34,032 nt of DNA from Pseudomonadales bacterium (GTDB lineage Bacteria > Pseudomonadota > Gammaproteobacteria > Pseudomonadales > Azotimanducaceae), in contig JAQWWC010000095.1 in the NCBI GenBank assembly GCA_029249645.1, forward strand, positions 1 to 34,032, in the 5' to 3' direction. Below, piece by piece: positions 25,033 to 33,550 of this stretch. Within the stretch, counting starts at the first letter, position 1. The number at the start of each line of letters is the position of its first letter. A program made the position numbers and the translations under genes. Below the pieces are notes generated by a model. That model saw only the letters and a program-made list of their open reading frames with translations, was not told the origin of the DNA and made no database searches.

Positions 25033-26364
25033 TTAGATGGGATTGTCGGATTTTGGATCCCGTTTTAAAAGTGCATAAAAGGGCATGGCCGCAACCAGTA
25101 AAATGAAGCCGAAATATACGGTTTCCTGACCGGCGCCGATGATCACAATCAGGGCATAGGAAAACGCAAGGCCCGCAGTGATCAGTTTTTTCCTACTACC
25201 TGGCTGACCTCGAAAGAGAATCATGGCGGTAACGGCCGCGAAGGCGAGCGGGATTAAAGTGGTTAAGGTTGATAACAAAATCATCATATTGAAGGCTTCC
25301 ACGAGCCCTTTTTGATAGTTCATAACGACCAAAAGACTCGCCAAAATGCCGGAAACGATCATTGCTTTCGCCGGTGTGCCGCCTTGATTGAGTTGATCGA
25401 GTCGTCCTGGGAAAAGTCGATCCAACGAAATAGCGCGAACGAGCTGGCCCGATAGTAGGATCTGGGTGTTGAGTGCACCAAAGGTTGCCATGATCGCGCC
25501 GGCTGCGATTACGCTCGCGCCGGATCGGCCGAGCACTAAAACCGAGGCGTCTGCGAACGGTGCATTAGAGTTCGCGAGTGTGGCCGCTGGCAGGAGTAAG
25601 ACCACGCCCAGATACGCTATCAGATAAACTGTGAGGACGGTCAAGGTGCCGGTAATCAAAATTTTGGGGATCAATCGCTCGGGATCCTTCATATCGGCGG
25701 CGGGTACTGTCCCGCCCTCTAAACCAACGAAGGCCCACATCACCAGAGTTACACTGGTTGCAATGACGGCAAGGTAAGACCCACCGGTGGGGTTCAGTGC
25801 TGGGATATTCTCACTCGACCCCATCGTCAAGCCCAAGCCGCCGACCAACAATAGGGGCAGAATTTTTAGAAGTGTGGTGAGTAGTTGGACGTTACCGGAT
25901 GCGGCTATGGACTGGCAGTTGATCAGCACTAAAGTCCAGATTAAAACCAGCGTCGCCCCAGCGGAGATGAGGCCGTTTGACGCGAGAACCGGAAAGAAAA
26001 ATGATAGGTAGCCGACACAAGCCACCGCAATGGCGGCGGTTGCGGCCCAAAGGGCGATCCAGTAGCCCCAGCCAATCCAAAAACCGATGAAGTCGCCCAT
26101 GCCGGCGCGCGCGTACGCATAAGGCCCGCCAATAACAGGCAGGGTACGCGCCAGGTCGGACAGCATGAGCGATAGGACCAAAGCGCCCGCGCCTGCGATT
26201 AACCAACCTATGATGCCCAGGAGTCCGAATGGTGCGAGTAGGGCGGGTAACATAAAAATGCCCGAACCAATGGTGCCGCCAACGACTAAAGACCAGCCGC
26301 GCCAAAATCCAATGGCTTTTTGACTGTTGGCAGCTTGGTTTGTAGTGGCGATTTTTGGTTCGAT
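25033..26364 (-). CDS. APC family amino-acid permease, apparent ATC start
   Basis: A 443-residue inner-membrane transporter of the amino acid-polyamine-organocation family, about 12 helices. The family signature GWSLVVGGTIGSGIFMLPALLAPFG forms helix 1; GGPYAYARAGMG and FIGFWIGWGYW follow, and VGLEGGTVPAADMKDPERLIPK is the conserved loop around helix 6. The first ATG (26253) falls inside helix 1, after the essential G-S-G motif, so it cannot be the start. Reading back, the frame is open to a TGA but contains no ATG, GTG or TTG. AGGAG (26371-26375) lies 6 bases before ATC at 26364, which gives a short hydrophilic N-terminus and an intact helix 1. A base error in the assembly is the alternative. 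The substrate is unknown. Confidence 0.8.
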   Translation of the reverse strand: MEPKIATTNQAANSQKAIGFWRGWSLVVGGTIGSGIFMLPALLAPFGLLGIIGWLIAGAGALVLSLMLSDLARTLPVIGGPYAYARAGMGDFIGFWIGWGYWIALWAATAAIAVACVGYLSFFFPVLASNGLISAGATLVLIWTLVLINCQSIAASGNVQLLTTLLKILPLLLVGGLGLTMGSSENIPALNPTGGSYLAVIATSVTLVMWAFVGLEGGTVPAADMKDPERLIPKILITGTLTVLTVYLIAYLGVVLLLPAATLANSNAPFADASVLVLGRSGASVIAAGAIMATFGALNTQILLSGQLVRAISLDRLFPGRLDQLNQGGTPAKAMIVSGILASLLVVMNYQKGLVEAFNMMILLSTLTTLIPLAFAAVTAMILFRGQPGSRKKLITAGLAFSYALIVIIGAGQETVYFGFILLVAAMPFYALLKRDPKSDNPI

Positions 26365-26753
26365 GATTTGCTCCTGATGCTTGCACGGCGTTTGGAATCA
26401 GTCTCTTGCTTAAACTCTACCGCACATGGGGTTGCTCGGTCATCCAATATTCCGTGGCGGCCAAGGGGTTTAAAGCGAATGCAATCGAGCGCGGGGTTTG
26501 GCCTTGATGCTGGAATGTGACGCGATCGGTCCGCGGCCTTTAGGGGTTGCGGGCTTGCCGCATGTTGGTCTGAAAATGGGCTTCAGAAAGCAGTACGCCA
26601 AGTCTCGCCAGCTTCAGCCTTGACGGTGTAGAGTAGGGTTTAAAGAGCCCGCGCCGAGTCGGGATTAGGAGAAGAAACGAAGGCATAGGCGCCGCCGAGA
26701 TTCGGATTGAGGTCGCCAACGGAGTTGAAAGCAACACGAGGAGGAGGTGAAAG
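26365..26753. other. Intergenic region between permease and EthD genes
   Basis: 389 bases. It contains the permease ribosome binding site (AGGAG at 26371-26375 on the minus strand). I see no gene and no clear promoter; TTGACG near 26622 followed 15 bases later by TAAAGA is a poor candidate toward the EthD gene. Confidence 0.4.
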
Positions 26754-27116
26754 ATGATCAAACAAGTTGTATTTTTAAAGCGTCGCAAGGATCTGGATCT
26801 GGCCACGTTTAAAGATTACTACGAAGCCCATCATCGAAAAATCGGTGAGCGCGTCTTGGCCGGATTTGCTGCCTCTTACATTCGGCGGTATTTAGATCCC
26901 GCGCACCTGTCCGCCGCTAACCCCCCGTTTGATGTGATCACAGAGATGTGGTTTTCGGATTGGGCCACGCAAAAAGCGTGCATGGCGCACCTCAGTGAGC
27001 CTCTGATTGCGGCAGAAATTCAGGCGGACGAAGCAAAATTGTTCGACCCGGACGCGAAATGGGGTGGCTTCTTATCGGAAGAGGTCTCGATGATGCCGCC
27101 CGTTCAACGGCGCTAA
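26754..27116 (+). CDS. EthD domain-containing protein
   Basis: A 120-residue ferredoxin-like (dimeric alpha/beta barrel) protein of the EthD family. VVFLKRRKDLDLATFKDYYEAHHRKIGE is the family N-terminal strand-helix with its conserved F, Y and H residues; FDVITEMWFSDW is the second strand. EthD was named from the ethyl tert-butyl ether degradation locus, and relatives act in polyketide and quinone chemistry; no specific reaction can be assigned here. A very strong AGGAGGAGGTG precedes the ATG, indicating high translation. Its stop is 29 bases from that of the convergent DUF6134 gene. Confidence 0.85.
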   Translation: MIKQVVFLKRRKDLDLATFKDYYEAHHRKIGERVLAGFAASYIRRYLDPAHLSAANPPFDVITEMWFSDWATQKACMAHLSEPLIAAEIQADEAKLFDPDAKWGGFLSEEVSMMPPVQRR

Positions 27117-27125
27117 AGCTCGATG

Positions 27126-27146
27126 AGGCGCCAAGATGAAGCGCCT
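27126..27146. terminator. Possible hairpin between convergent genes
   Basis: AGGCGC and GCGCCT with a 9-base loop in the short gap between the EthD and DUF6134 stops. The position suits a two-way terminator, but no T-run follows on either strand. Confidence 0.3.
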
Positions 27147-27826
27147 TACAGCGTCGTCCGCAATCGGTAGGTGAGTACTCGGTTGGGGGCAAGATCGACC
27201 TGCAATCCAACCCACTGCCCAGAAGGACTATAGTCGACAGCGATGGTTTGATCGTCAGTAACCAGTTTGTAGCGGATCCCTGAGCTTTCAGGTGGCGCCG
27301 CAACTGTCGACGGCTTGGGCATTGGCCCAGGGTTCAAGGAGTTTGCCTCGATGGGCGGGCGGCGCTCGAACGACACGGGACTCATTTGCCCGGTTTGGCC
27401 ATTCATCAGTTGCCGTTGACTGGTGAAGTCTTTCCGCCAATAGGCGTAGGACCAAAGGCAAGGTTGTGCATCCAATGTAAGCGCTTTAGGTTCTTTTAAA
27501 GTTGTTAACGCGTAGCCCTCAGGGCTGCGGGTTAGGGTGAGCTGCGCCGACTTGCCGTTGATTTGTGTACTGGTGTTCAAAGACTGTAGGCAGTTGCCAT
27601 CCCAGATTTCCCGATGCTGATGCTGATAGCCAAAAAACGTGATGCCAAGCAATTTTACCGTATAGTCGGCGTCGCCTTGTACAACTTGACGCCCGCGCTC
27701 ATCGTCGGAGAGTGTGATCTTGTGATGGCCGATGGCTTTGCCGTTGAGCAGAACCTCAAAATCAAATGTGTCCGCGAGGCTGGGCAATGCATTCAAACAA
27801 AGTAGTACCAAAAGCGCTCGGATCAT
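27146..27826 (-). CDS. DUF6134 family secreted protein
   Basis: A 226-residue protein with a Sec signal peptide (MIRALLVLLCLNALPSLA, cleavage before DT), so periplasmic. The body is beta-rich: FDFEVLLNGKAIGHHKITL, VKLLGITFFGYQHQHREIWDGNCLQSL, then LWSYAYWRKDF and, near the end, GIRYKLVTDDQTIAVDYSPSGQWVGLQV. This order of segments matches DUF6134 proteins, whose function is unknown. Two cysteines (in GNCLQ and QPCLW) might form a disulfide. Between two convergent or unrelated neighbours, it is probably a single-gene unit; its ribosome binding site is weak. Confidence 0.75.
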   Translation of the reverse strand: MIRALLVLLCLNALPSLADTFDFEVLLNGKAIGHHKITLSDDERGRQVVQGDADYTVKLLGITFFGYQHQHREIWDGNCLQSLNTSTQINGKSAQLTLTRSPEGYALTTLKEPKALTLDAQPCLWSYAYWRKDFTSQRQLMNGQTGQMSPVSFERRPPIEANSLNPGPMPKPSTVAAPPESSGIRYKLVTDDQTIAVDYSPSGQWVGLQVDLAPNRVLTYRLRTTL

Positions 27827-28025
27827 AATGCGTACCCGTTTTTACTTCGGTTACGTTTTTGAATTCAGGTTGGATCAGGGCGGATGGCTTTGACCGTCGC
27901 CCAACCTCCGTATTTTGTCGACTCGCCTAAGCTTGGTCGTGCGGCGGTGAAAATCGAGAATTTAAAATGGACTGCGTATCAGGAGACAAAATCCTGCGAA
28001 TAAAAGGCAGCGGCATAAAGGGGGT

Positions 28026-28517
28026 TTAGTACAGATATTCAATTTCATCATTTACGAAGGTATATCTTGGGTGCTTATACCAGCCATAGAGAAGCGTGTG
28101 TCTGGGCTCTTTATGAACTTTGGTTTGAAAGACTTTGAGCACGCCATCGACGGGCTTGAGCCAGAAGTCCATGTCGTAAATTTTCTCGTCGTTGCCCTGC
28201 TCATGAAAATCCGTACAAGCAAAGTAAACGCCTTGATTGATTTGTCGGACTGGGTCGTGCACCTGAATAAATTTTAACACCAGTTCATCTAGGGTTTTGT
28301 CATCGACGGTATGCCAATAGCCATCAACCTCGGTTAACGACTGGATGTGCTCAGTCATCGCCGCTTTGATATCGTCTACATAGAACTGGGTTGGTGGCGC
28401 ATCAATTGGCGCTGCTGACAGCGCCCCGCCTAGGAAAATCAGGCAAGACGCGGTGAGTCGGCAGCACCAGCCAACGAGGGTGCTACTGCTGCCTACACGA
28501 GATGCCGGTGAAGCCAT
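28026..28517 (-). CDS. Hypothetical secreted protein
   Basis: I do not recognise the family. 163 residues with a long N-terminal leader (SRVG...WCCRLTASCLIFLGGALSA) that looks like a Sec signal with cleavage after ALSA, then about 125 residues of mature protein, acidic and aromatic-rich, with YWHTVDDKTLDELVLKFIQVHDP, QGVYFACTDFHEQG and a tail of Tyr, Trp and His (LLYGWYKHPRYTF). Codon use and composition look like a real gene. It lies 27 bases after the HGG-repeat gene on the same strand, which suggests one operon. The unusually long n-region may mean a later start. Confidence 0.65.
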   Translation of the reverse strand: MASPASRVGSSSTLVGWCCRLTASCLIFLGGALSAAPIDAPPTQFYVDDIKAAMTEHIQSLTEVDGYWHTVDDKTLDELVLKFIQVHDPVRQINQGVYFACTDFHEQGNDEKIYDMDFWLKPVDGVLKVFQTKVHKEPRHTLLYGWYKHPRYTFVNDEIEYLY

Positions 28518-28544
28518 TTTGCCAAATACAGCGAGTTAATCGCG

Positions 28545-28796
28545 TTACTGGTGATTCGGCTTTTCTGAAGCAGGCGCGCCACCGTGTTCGTGCGCTTCTT
28601 TTTCAGGGGCGGCTTTGCCGCCATGCTCCGCATCGGATTTTTCCGCTGCGGCCTTGCCGCCATGTTCTTGATGCGCTTTTTCAGGCGCGGCGGTGCCGCC
28701 GTGTTCTTGCTTCTTTTCAGGTGCTGCCGTACCGCCGTGCTCGGCCGCCAGTGCTAAACAAGGCAAAAGACAGGTAATTAAAAGTAATTTCTTCAT
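28545..28796 (-). CDS. Small secreted protein of HGG-alanine-lysine repeats
   Basis: 83 residues: a clear signal peptide (MKKLLLITCLLPCLALA) followed by five tandem copies of an about 11-13-residue unit, EHGG(T/K)AAPEK with variable 2-3-residue spacers, ending in PNHQ. The mature part is charged, has no hydrophobic core and must be unfolded; regularly spaced histidines suggest metal binding, but this is inference. GGGAG about 6 bases before the ATG supports translation. It is followed closely by an unknown secreted protein, a probable partner. Confidence 0.75.
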   Translation of the reverse strand: MKKLLLITCLLPCLALAAEHGGTAAPEKKQEHGGTAAPEKAHQEHGGKAAAEKSDAEHGGKAAPEKEAHEHGGAPASEKPNHQ

Positions 28797-28876
28797 AAAT
28801 TGCTCCCACGTCTGTGATGGTAACGAGTCGTTAATCTTATTTGTACGTTAACAGAAGATCCAGCGATCAGTGAAGG

Positions 28877-29701
28877 CTAATCTGCTTGACGGCTTTGGCT
28901 CAGTCCGAGGTTCTGGTTTGAGAAGGGCTCGGCCAGCCAGTGTCTCAAGGAGGCTGTTTGCGCCCTGGCATCTGGAAGTCCCAGATCACCTTCTTTTATT
29001 TGGGCTTGCGTCAGCGCGCTAGCCTTTGTGCCAAAGCAGGGGTCCCAAATACTGAGCAATGTTGAGAAATTAGCGTCTCCGAAGCGTCGGTCAACGAGGT
29101 GATGGGTGGCATGAAAACGGGGCGTCACCCAAATGCGGCTTACAACGCGTTCGAGACTGTCAGGAAGGTCCCAGTTAGCATGATGGGCTTGGGCGAACCA
29201 ACTGACCAAAATCTCGAATAAAAACCAAGCTATGGCCGATGGTCCCCAAATAACGACCCAAGTCGCTTTAGCGAAGGTTGACAATAATAACTCCCCGGGG
29301 TGAAACCGCAGGGCCGTCGAAACGTCGATTGAAGTGTCTGCGTGATGGGCTTTATGAAAGCGCCATAAAAACGTTATGCGATGATTGGCGCGATGCCAAA
29401 AATAATCAAATGCGTCTAGAACAACAATCGAGATAATAAATTCAAGCCAGCCCGAAAGCCCGAGCCAGCGTGCCAGCCCCCAGCCTTGCTGCTCAACGTA
29501 AACCAGCCAAGCCAGCATCGGTACAAAGGTAAGGGTACGCACAAGCAGGGTGTTTACACCTGCCATAAAGCCGTGGGTCAGTAATCGCCGATACTTTGCA
29601 CCTTTTAAATGGCGCGCGGGCAGGAGACTTTCAAGGGCTAGGAAAAAGCCGAAGCCGGCAAGAAAGACGATTAATCGCCCAGTATCGAGATCAAGATTCA
29701 T
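28877..29701 (-). CDS. Sterol desaturase/fatty acid hydroxylase family protein
   Basis: An integral-membrane di-iron enzyme of about 274 residues. The eight-histidine pattern is present: HRANH (HxxxH), HKAHH (HxxHH), and later HATHH (HxxHH), with DYFWHRANHR preceding. Family members hydroxylate or desaturate lipids such as sterols, carotenoids and fatty acids. The open frame begins at 29779 with a basic stretch (RNPPILRCARHKNRYQ) unlike the family; I chose the ATG at 29701 (MNLDLDTGRL) just before the first helix, though the ribosome binding site is weak for both. It is divergent from the 3-hydroxybutyryl-CoA dehydrogenase gene. The substrate is unknown. Confidence 0.85.
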   Translation of the reverse strand: MNLDLDTGRLIVFLAGFGFFLALESLLPARHLKGAKYRRLLTHGFMAGVNTLLVRTLTFVPMLAWLVYVEQQGWGLARWLGLSGWLEFIISIVVLDAFDYFWHRANHRITFLWRFHKAHHADTSIDVSTALRFHPGELLLSTFAKATWVVIWGPSAIAWFLFEILVSWFAQAHHANWDLPDSLERVVSRIWVTPRFHATHHLVDRRFGDANFSTLLSIWDPCFGTKASALTQAQIKEGDLGLPDARAQTASLRHWLAEPFSNQNLGLSQSRQAD

Positions 29702-29939
29702 AAGGTAGCTTAGCGAAATTTTTAAGTATTGATAACGGTTTTTATGGCGCGCACAGCGCAGGATGGGCGGGTTTCGCACGACCTGCGCTCACGCGCCGCG
29801 ATCTTAATGGGCGGATCCTTTCCTTAATAGAGGCTATAAGGTTGCATCCTGCTGGATTCCTTGAGGCTTTTGGGCCTGAATTGCGCCCCTTTGGCAATCT
29901 TGATAAGGTTCGCGGCCAAGCAATAACAGGAAGCGAAAC

Positions 29940-30785
29940 ATGCAAAAAATAGGCGTTTTGGGTGCAGGAACCATGGGTGCGGGTATTGCTCAGGCGTTTG
30001 CTGCCGCAGGGTTGGATGTGGTCTTGCGGGATGTTTCGGAAGCGTTGGTGGACGGTGGCCTGAACATTGTTCGGAAAAATCTCGACCGACAAGTGGCAAA
30101 AGGCACTTTGCCTGAAATTGAGCATCAAGCGATCTTGGGTCGAATTAACGGGGCGACGGAGCTCGCAGCAGTCTCAGATTGCGATCTGATTGTTGAAGCC
30201 ATCATAGAAAGTATGGCCATTAAAAAAGTCGTGTTCGGGGAGCTTGATGCGATCTGTCAACCATCGACCTTATTTGTTTCGAATACCTCGTCGTTGTCTA
30301 TTACCGAGATTGCCAGTGCGACGAATCGCCCCGATCAAGTGATGGGCATGCACTTTTTTAATCCAGCACCGGTCATGAAACTCGTCGAACTGATTCGCGG
30401 CATTGCCACGGCGCAGGCAACGGTTGATGCCGTGCATGCGGTTGCGATTCAAATTGGTAAGCAACCAGTTGAAGTTGCCGAGGCACCCGGTTTTGTCGTG
30501 AATAGAATTCTCGTGCCAATGATTAATGAAGCGGTGGGTATCCTCGCGGAAGGCTTGGCATCGGCGCAAGATATCGATGCTGCCATGAAGTTGGGCGCGA
30601 ATCATCCAATGGGGCCTCTAACCCTTGCCGATATGATCGGTTTGGATGTTTGCTTGGCCGTCATGGATGTATTTCATCAAGAGTTTGGCGATTCGAAGTA
30701 TCGCACCCACCCGCTTCTACGGAAATACGTTCGTGCGGGCTGGTTGGGCCGAAAATCCGGCAAAGGCTTTTACGACTATTCCTAA
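29940..30785 (+). CDS. hbd: 3-hydroxybutyryl-CoA dehydrogenase
   Basis: A 281-residue NAD(P)-dependent dehydrogenase interconverting 3-hydroxyacyl-CoA and acetoacetyl-CoA in fatty-acid, butyrate, poly-hydroxybutyrate or phenylacetate metabolism. The nucleotide motif GAGTMG is at residues 8-13, [12 protein letters not shown] precedes the catalytic histidine H138 in GMHFFNPAP, and ELIRG (E150) completes the His-Glu pair. The C-terminal 3HCDH domain contains [15 protein letters not shown]. Length is normal for the stand-alone enzyme. AGGAAG is about 6 bases before the ATG. It forms a single-gene unit facing the hydrolase gene; paaH/fadB2 would be alternative names. Confidence 0.93.
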   Translation: MQKIGVLGAGTMGAGIAQAFAAAGLDVVLRDVSEALVDGGLNIVRKNLDRQVAKGTLPEIEHQAILGRINGATELAAVSDCDLIVEAIIESMAIKKVVFGELDAICQPSTLFVSNTSSLSITEIASATNRPDQVMGMHFFNPAPVMKLVELIRGIATAQATVDAVHAVAIQIGKQPVEVAEAPGFVVNRILVPMINEAVGILAEGLASAQDIDAAMKLGANHPMGPLTLADMIGLDVCLAVMDVFHQEFGDSKYRTHPLLRKYVRAGWLGRKSGKGFYDYS

Positions 30786-30937
30786 ACGGGGCTCAAAGCG
30801 TTGTATTCATTGCTGCGGCGAGTCGTCCTGCTTTCAGAGGACGGGTATTGGTTAAGACGATGTAGTGTGGCGCGCTTGGTTTAAAATGCGTCTCCGGTCA
30901 TCTGGCGCGAACGGATTTAACCGAATCGGTTAGCAGG

Positions 30938-30963
30938 CACTGCAAATAAACTGTTTTGCAGTG
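30938..30963. terminator. Perfect 9-bp hairpin between convergent genes
   Basis: CACTGCAAA and TTTGCAGTG flank an 8-base loop, 31 bases beyond the alpha/beta-hydrolase stop. Two other inverted repeats are close: TAACCG-AAT-CGGTTA at 30918-30932 and CCGGCGCCGG at 30974-30983. Position suits termination of both genes, but no T-run follows. Confidence 0.4.
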
Positions 30964-30994
30964 ACGGGTCTGGCCGGCGCCGGAACACGTGCGC

Positions 30995-31930
30995 CTAAGT
31001 GGCGAGAAACTGGTGCACTGCATCAAACAGCTGAAAACGGCGGTTCTCGAGCAACAAGCTATGGGTGCCACCACCGATGAGGGTAAATTGCCGCGAATGC
31101 GCTTGGGTCAGGCGGCTAAAAACGATGAGACCTTGTTCAGGTGTTGTCTCGATATCCAGATCGCCGACCACGATAAGGGTCGGTGCTTGGATTAACTCGG
31201 GTTTATACCAATCGATACCTGTTTGCGCGCAATGTGCAAAATCCGCGCGAACGCCGGTTGGTGCCCGAAGAAAAGCGTGCTTTGCTGTGTCATAGTTTGG
31301 GTCAGTCTCAACCATTGTTTGACACCAATCGGCGGCAACCGCCGGCGCCACAAGGGCCTCAAATTCCATCGGGTCCAGGCCGTGCGCCCACCGACTCAAT
31401 GCGCTGTGAGCGGTGACCGTGCGATAAGCTGGGATGCTGCTGGATTTAAAATCCGCTTGTTTTTCAACCCATAAGGCGCCGTACAATACCAAGCGGTTTA
31501 CCCGCTCGGGACATTGACCGGCGACGCGACCGCAAATGGCAGTACCCCAGCTATAGCCCAACAAGTCAACGGCATCATGTACGCCTTGCGCGCAAATGAA
31601 CTCAATCGCGCGTTGAACGTCTACAACTGCATCATCGGTTTGCACGAGCGGCGCATTGAGGCTTGCGGGCTCTGCCATCGCCCCTGGACGCTCAGATTGT
31701 CCGTAACCGGTCAAATCAAGACACCAAGCGTCGAAACCTTGATCCGCCATCTCATCCATCCAAGAGCGGCCGTCGATGGCGTAGTCAAAGGTTTGGGTCG
31801 CCCCGTAGGTGGCGCCATGGACAAAAAGTACTGGTGTGCCTTGCGCCTCGGTTGTTGCCTTGTGGCGCAACCGAATCTGGCAACCTTCATGATGACTGGG
31901 TAGGTCGTGGTTGAATTCGGTGAGCGCCAT
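30995..31930 (-). CDS. Alpha/beta-fold hydrolase
   Basis: A 311-residue serine hydrolase (esterase, thioesterase or C-C bond hydrolase type). LFVHGATYG forms the oxyanion-hole strand (HG near residue 38), the nucleophile elbow is GYSWGT with S127, the acid is D257 or D259 in VVGDLDIETTPE, and the catalytic histidine is H290 in GGGTHSLLL. LDLTGYGQSERPG is the usual dipeptide-loop region. AAGGAT precedes the ATG and the gap to the thioesterase stop is 9 bases, so the two genes are translated from one message. The substrate is unknown. Confidence 0.88.
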   Translation of the reverse strand: MALTEFNHDLPSHHEGCQIRLRHKATTEAQGTPVLFVHGATYGATQTFDYAIDGRSWMDEMADQGFDAWCLDLTGYGQSERPGAMAEPASLNAPLVQTDDAVVDVQRAIEFICAQGVHDAVDLLGYSWGTAICGRVAGQCPERVNRLVLYGALWVEKQADFKSSSIPAYRTVTAHSALSRWAHGLDPMEFEALVAPAVAADWCQTMVETDPNYDTAKHAFLRAPTGVRADFAHCAQTGIDWYKPELIQAPTLIVVGDLDIETTPEQGLIVFSRLTQAHSRQFTLIGGGTHSLLLENRRFQLFDAVHQFLAT

Positions 31931-31939
31931 AATAGATCC

Positions 31940-32350
31940 TTATTGTCCTGTATCGACGGTTTGGGCCGAGTGCAGCAATGTCGCAACAAGTTTTTGATTC
32001 GGGTCGTACAAACGGCCTTCGGAGGTTGCGCTTTTTCGTCCGAGATTGATGATTTTGACCTCAATATGACCCAAGCCCTCCGGCATTGGGCGATGAAACA
32101 AGATATGTAAGTTGGTCGATAACGGCGCTTTTTTGCGATCGTAGCCTTTGATCATGACCAGCGAGGTTGCATCATCAAGGGCCGCCGTGATCATACCGCC
32201 CTGCACAAACCCCATTGGATTCAATGCCGCCTGAGGAAAGGTGACCGTAAAGTAAGTCGTTTCCACGTCGCTTTTGATATGGGTTAACCCAAAAAAAGTC
32301 ATGGTCGGGCAAAAAGATGCTTGATTCAGTTGTTGATAAACGTCGGTCAC
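31940..32350 (-). CDS. PaaI-family hotdog thioesterase (GTG start)
   Basis: A 136-residue hotdog-fold acyl-CoA thioesterase. MGFVQGGMITAALDDATSLVM is the characteristic central helix segment with its conserved GG and acidic residue (aspartate in DDAT), and TNLHILFHRPMPEG follows as in PaaI/YdiI relatives. The open frame reaches back to TTG 32407, but AAGGAG (32357-32362) stands 6 bases before GTG 32350, which I take as the start. The alpha/beta hydrolase follows 9 bases after its stop. It is divergent from the TauD-type gene across 133 bases with two short palindromes. Confidence 0.85.
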   Translation of the reverse strand: MTDVYQQLNQASFCPTMTFFGLTHIKSDVETTYFTVTFPQAALNPMGFVQGGMITAALDDATSLVMIKGYDRKKAPLSTNLHILFHRPMPEGLGHIEVKIINLGRKSATSEGRLYDPNQKLVATLLHSAQTVDTGQ

Positions 32351-32395
32351 ATCGAACTCCTTGCGATAGCCAAATACTTTACCAAAGTTACTGGC

Positions 32396-32453
32396 GTTGG
32401 AAACCAACTGCCGAAGGCATGATCGGGACGGAGATGGTCAATATCTTAGATAT
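32396..32453. promoter_or_regulatory. Two palindromes in the thioesterase/dioxygenase divergent region
   Basis: GTTGG-AAA-CCAAC at 32396-32408 and ATATC-TTA-GATAT at 32441-32453. Each has five-base perfect arms and a three-base centre. They lie where a shared regulator or both promoters would be, but no clean promoter pair is visible. Confidence 0.35.
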
Positions 32454-32483
32454 GCGCTAGTTTTAAGCGAAAGGAGGCGAGTT

Positions 32484-33422
32484 ATGCAGATCGACCCACT
32501 TTCAGCACACGACTTTGGTGCGAGAATCTCTGGAATTGTTTTGAGTCAGATCGAGGAACAAGACTTCAAGGCAATCTATGGGGCCTTTTTAAAGTATGGT
32601 TTTATCGTGTTTCCAGATCAGGCGCTGACCGAAGCCGAACAAATTACCTTCGGTGAACGCTTTGGCGCCCTTGAGTTCGGAGGTCTACCGTTGGCGAATC
32701 AGATCAAGTTGGATGGTGGTGGCTATAGCGAAATTTTCCCGGTTGCCAGTCAGCGAATGCAAACCAACCTAGGCAACGAAGCGTGGCATACCGACTCGAC
32801 CTATTGGCCTGTCAGCAGCAAGTGCGCGCTACTGACTGCCGTCAAAGTGCCAGCAAAAGGGGGGGAAACCGAGCTGGCCGATCTGCGGGCGGGTTATCGG
32901 TTCCTTCCAGATGCCATGAAAGCTCGTATCAGCGGCCTCAGCGCCTATCATTCGACTCAGTATTCCCAAGCCAATGATCTTGGACATTATCCCGATCAAC
33001 GTACAGGCAGTCTTTATCACGGTGAGGCCTATCTTCGACCCTTAGTGAAAGTGCATCCGGAAACCGGCGTGTTGAATTTATTTATCGGCCGCCATGCTTT
33101 TGGGATACCGGGCTTGTCTCGAGCAGAAAGCCGCGCGTTGCTGCGGGATCTGGTTGGTTTCGTGGTCTCAGATCCCGCACGGGTATATCAACATCAATGG
33201 CGCGTCGGGGATACCTTGCTGTGGGACAATCGGGCCTTACTTCACAGAGCGAGACCCTACGATTATGCGCAACCCAGGGTGTTGATCGGGACCCGTGTTG
33301 CTGGCGATGTTTCGACAGAGCTGGCGTACTATGATTCTGATCCAGAAGCCGAAGCAGGGCGCGCGGCCCTTAAACGGGAACTGACGGCGCTTAGATCTCA
33401 GTCTGAGAAGGCGAAAAATTAA
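32484..33422 (+). CDS. TauD/TfdA family Fe(II)/2-oxoglutarate dioxygenase
   Basis: A 312-residue non-heme iron dioxygenase that hydroxylates a substrate while decarboxylating 2-oxoglutarate. The iron ligands are H102 and D104 in WHTDSTY and the distal H254 in LLHRARPYD; R265 or R271 nearby would bind the 2-oxoglutarate carboxylate. KGGETELADLRAGYRFLP and WRVGDTLLWDNRALLHR are family blocks. Relatives act on taurine, 2,4-D and other acids. AAGGAGG (32471-32477) is 6 bases before ATG 32484, so the longer frame from 32397 is not used. It is divergent from the thioesterase-hydrolase pair; substrate unknown. Confidence 0.9.
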   Translation: MQIDPLSAHDFGARISGIVLSQIEEQDFKAIYGAFLKYGFIVFPDQALTEAEQITFGERFGALEFGGLPLANQIKLDGGGYSEIFPVASQRMQTNLGNEAWHTDSTYWPVSSKCALLTAVKVPAKGGETELADLRAGYRFLPDAMKARISGLSAYHSTQYSQANDLGHYPDQRTGSLYHGEAYLRPLVKVHPETGVLNLFIGRHAFGIPGLSRAESRALLRDLVGFVVSDPARVYQHQWRVGDTLLWDNRALLHRARPYDYAQPRVLIGTRVAGDVSTELAYYDSDPEAEAGRAALKRELTALRSQSEKAKN

Positions 33423-33550
33423 GTCGCTTGGCTCGACATAATGACGTTGGTCTGGCCCTGACGGCCGCTGCTTGGGGCATCCTTCGGCAGTCCGCTGCTG
33501 CAGACCAAGTTACTTACCGAGCCTGTGTAAGCTTCATGGTTGGCGCGCGT

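Noticed and set aside
25033-26253. Permease starting at the first ATG (26253)
   Set aside because: This would remove the conserved G-S-G part of helix 1 and has no ribosome binding site.
25892-26386. 164-codon frame overlapping the start of the permease, as evidence of a frameshift
   Set aside because: It is the neighbouring frame of the same strand; the permease frame itself is continuous through helix 1, so no frameshift is needed.
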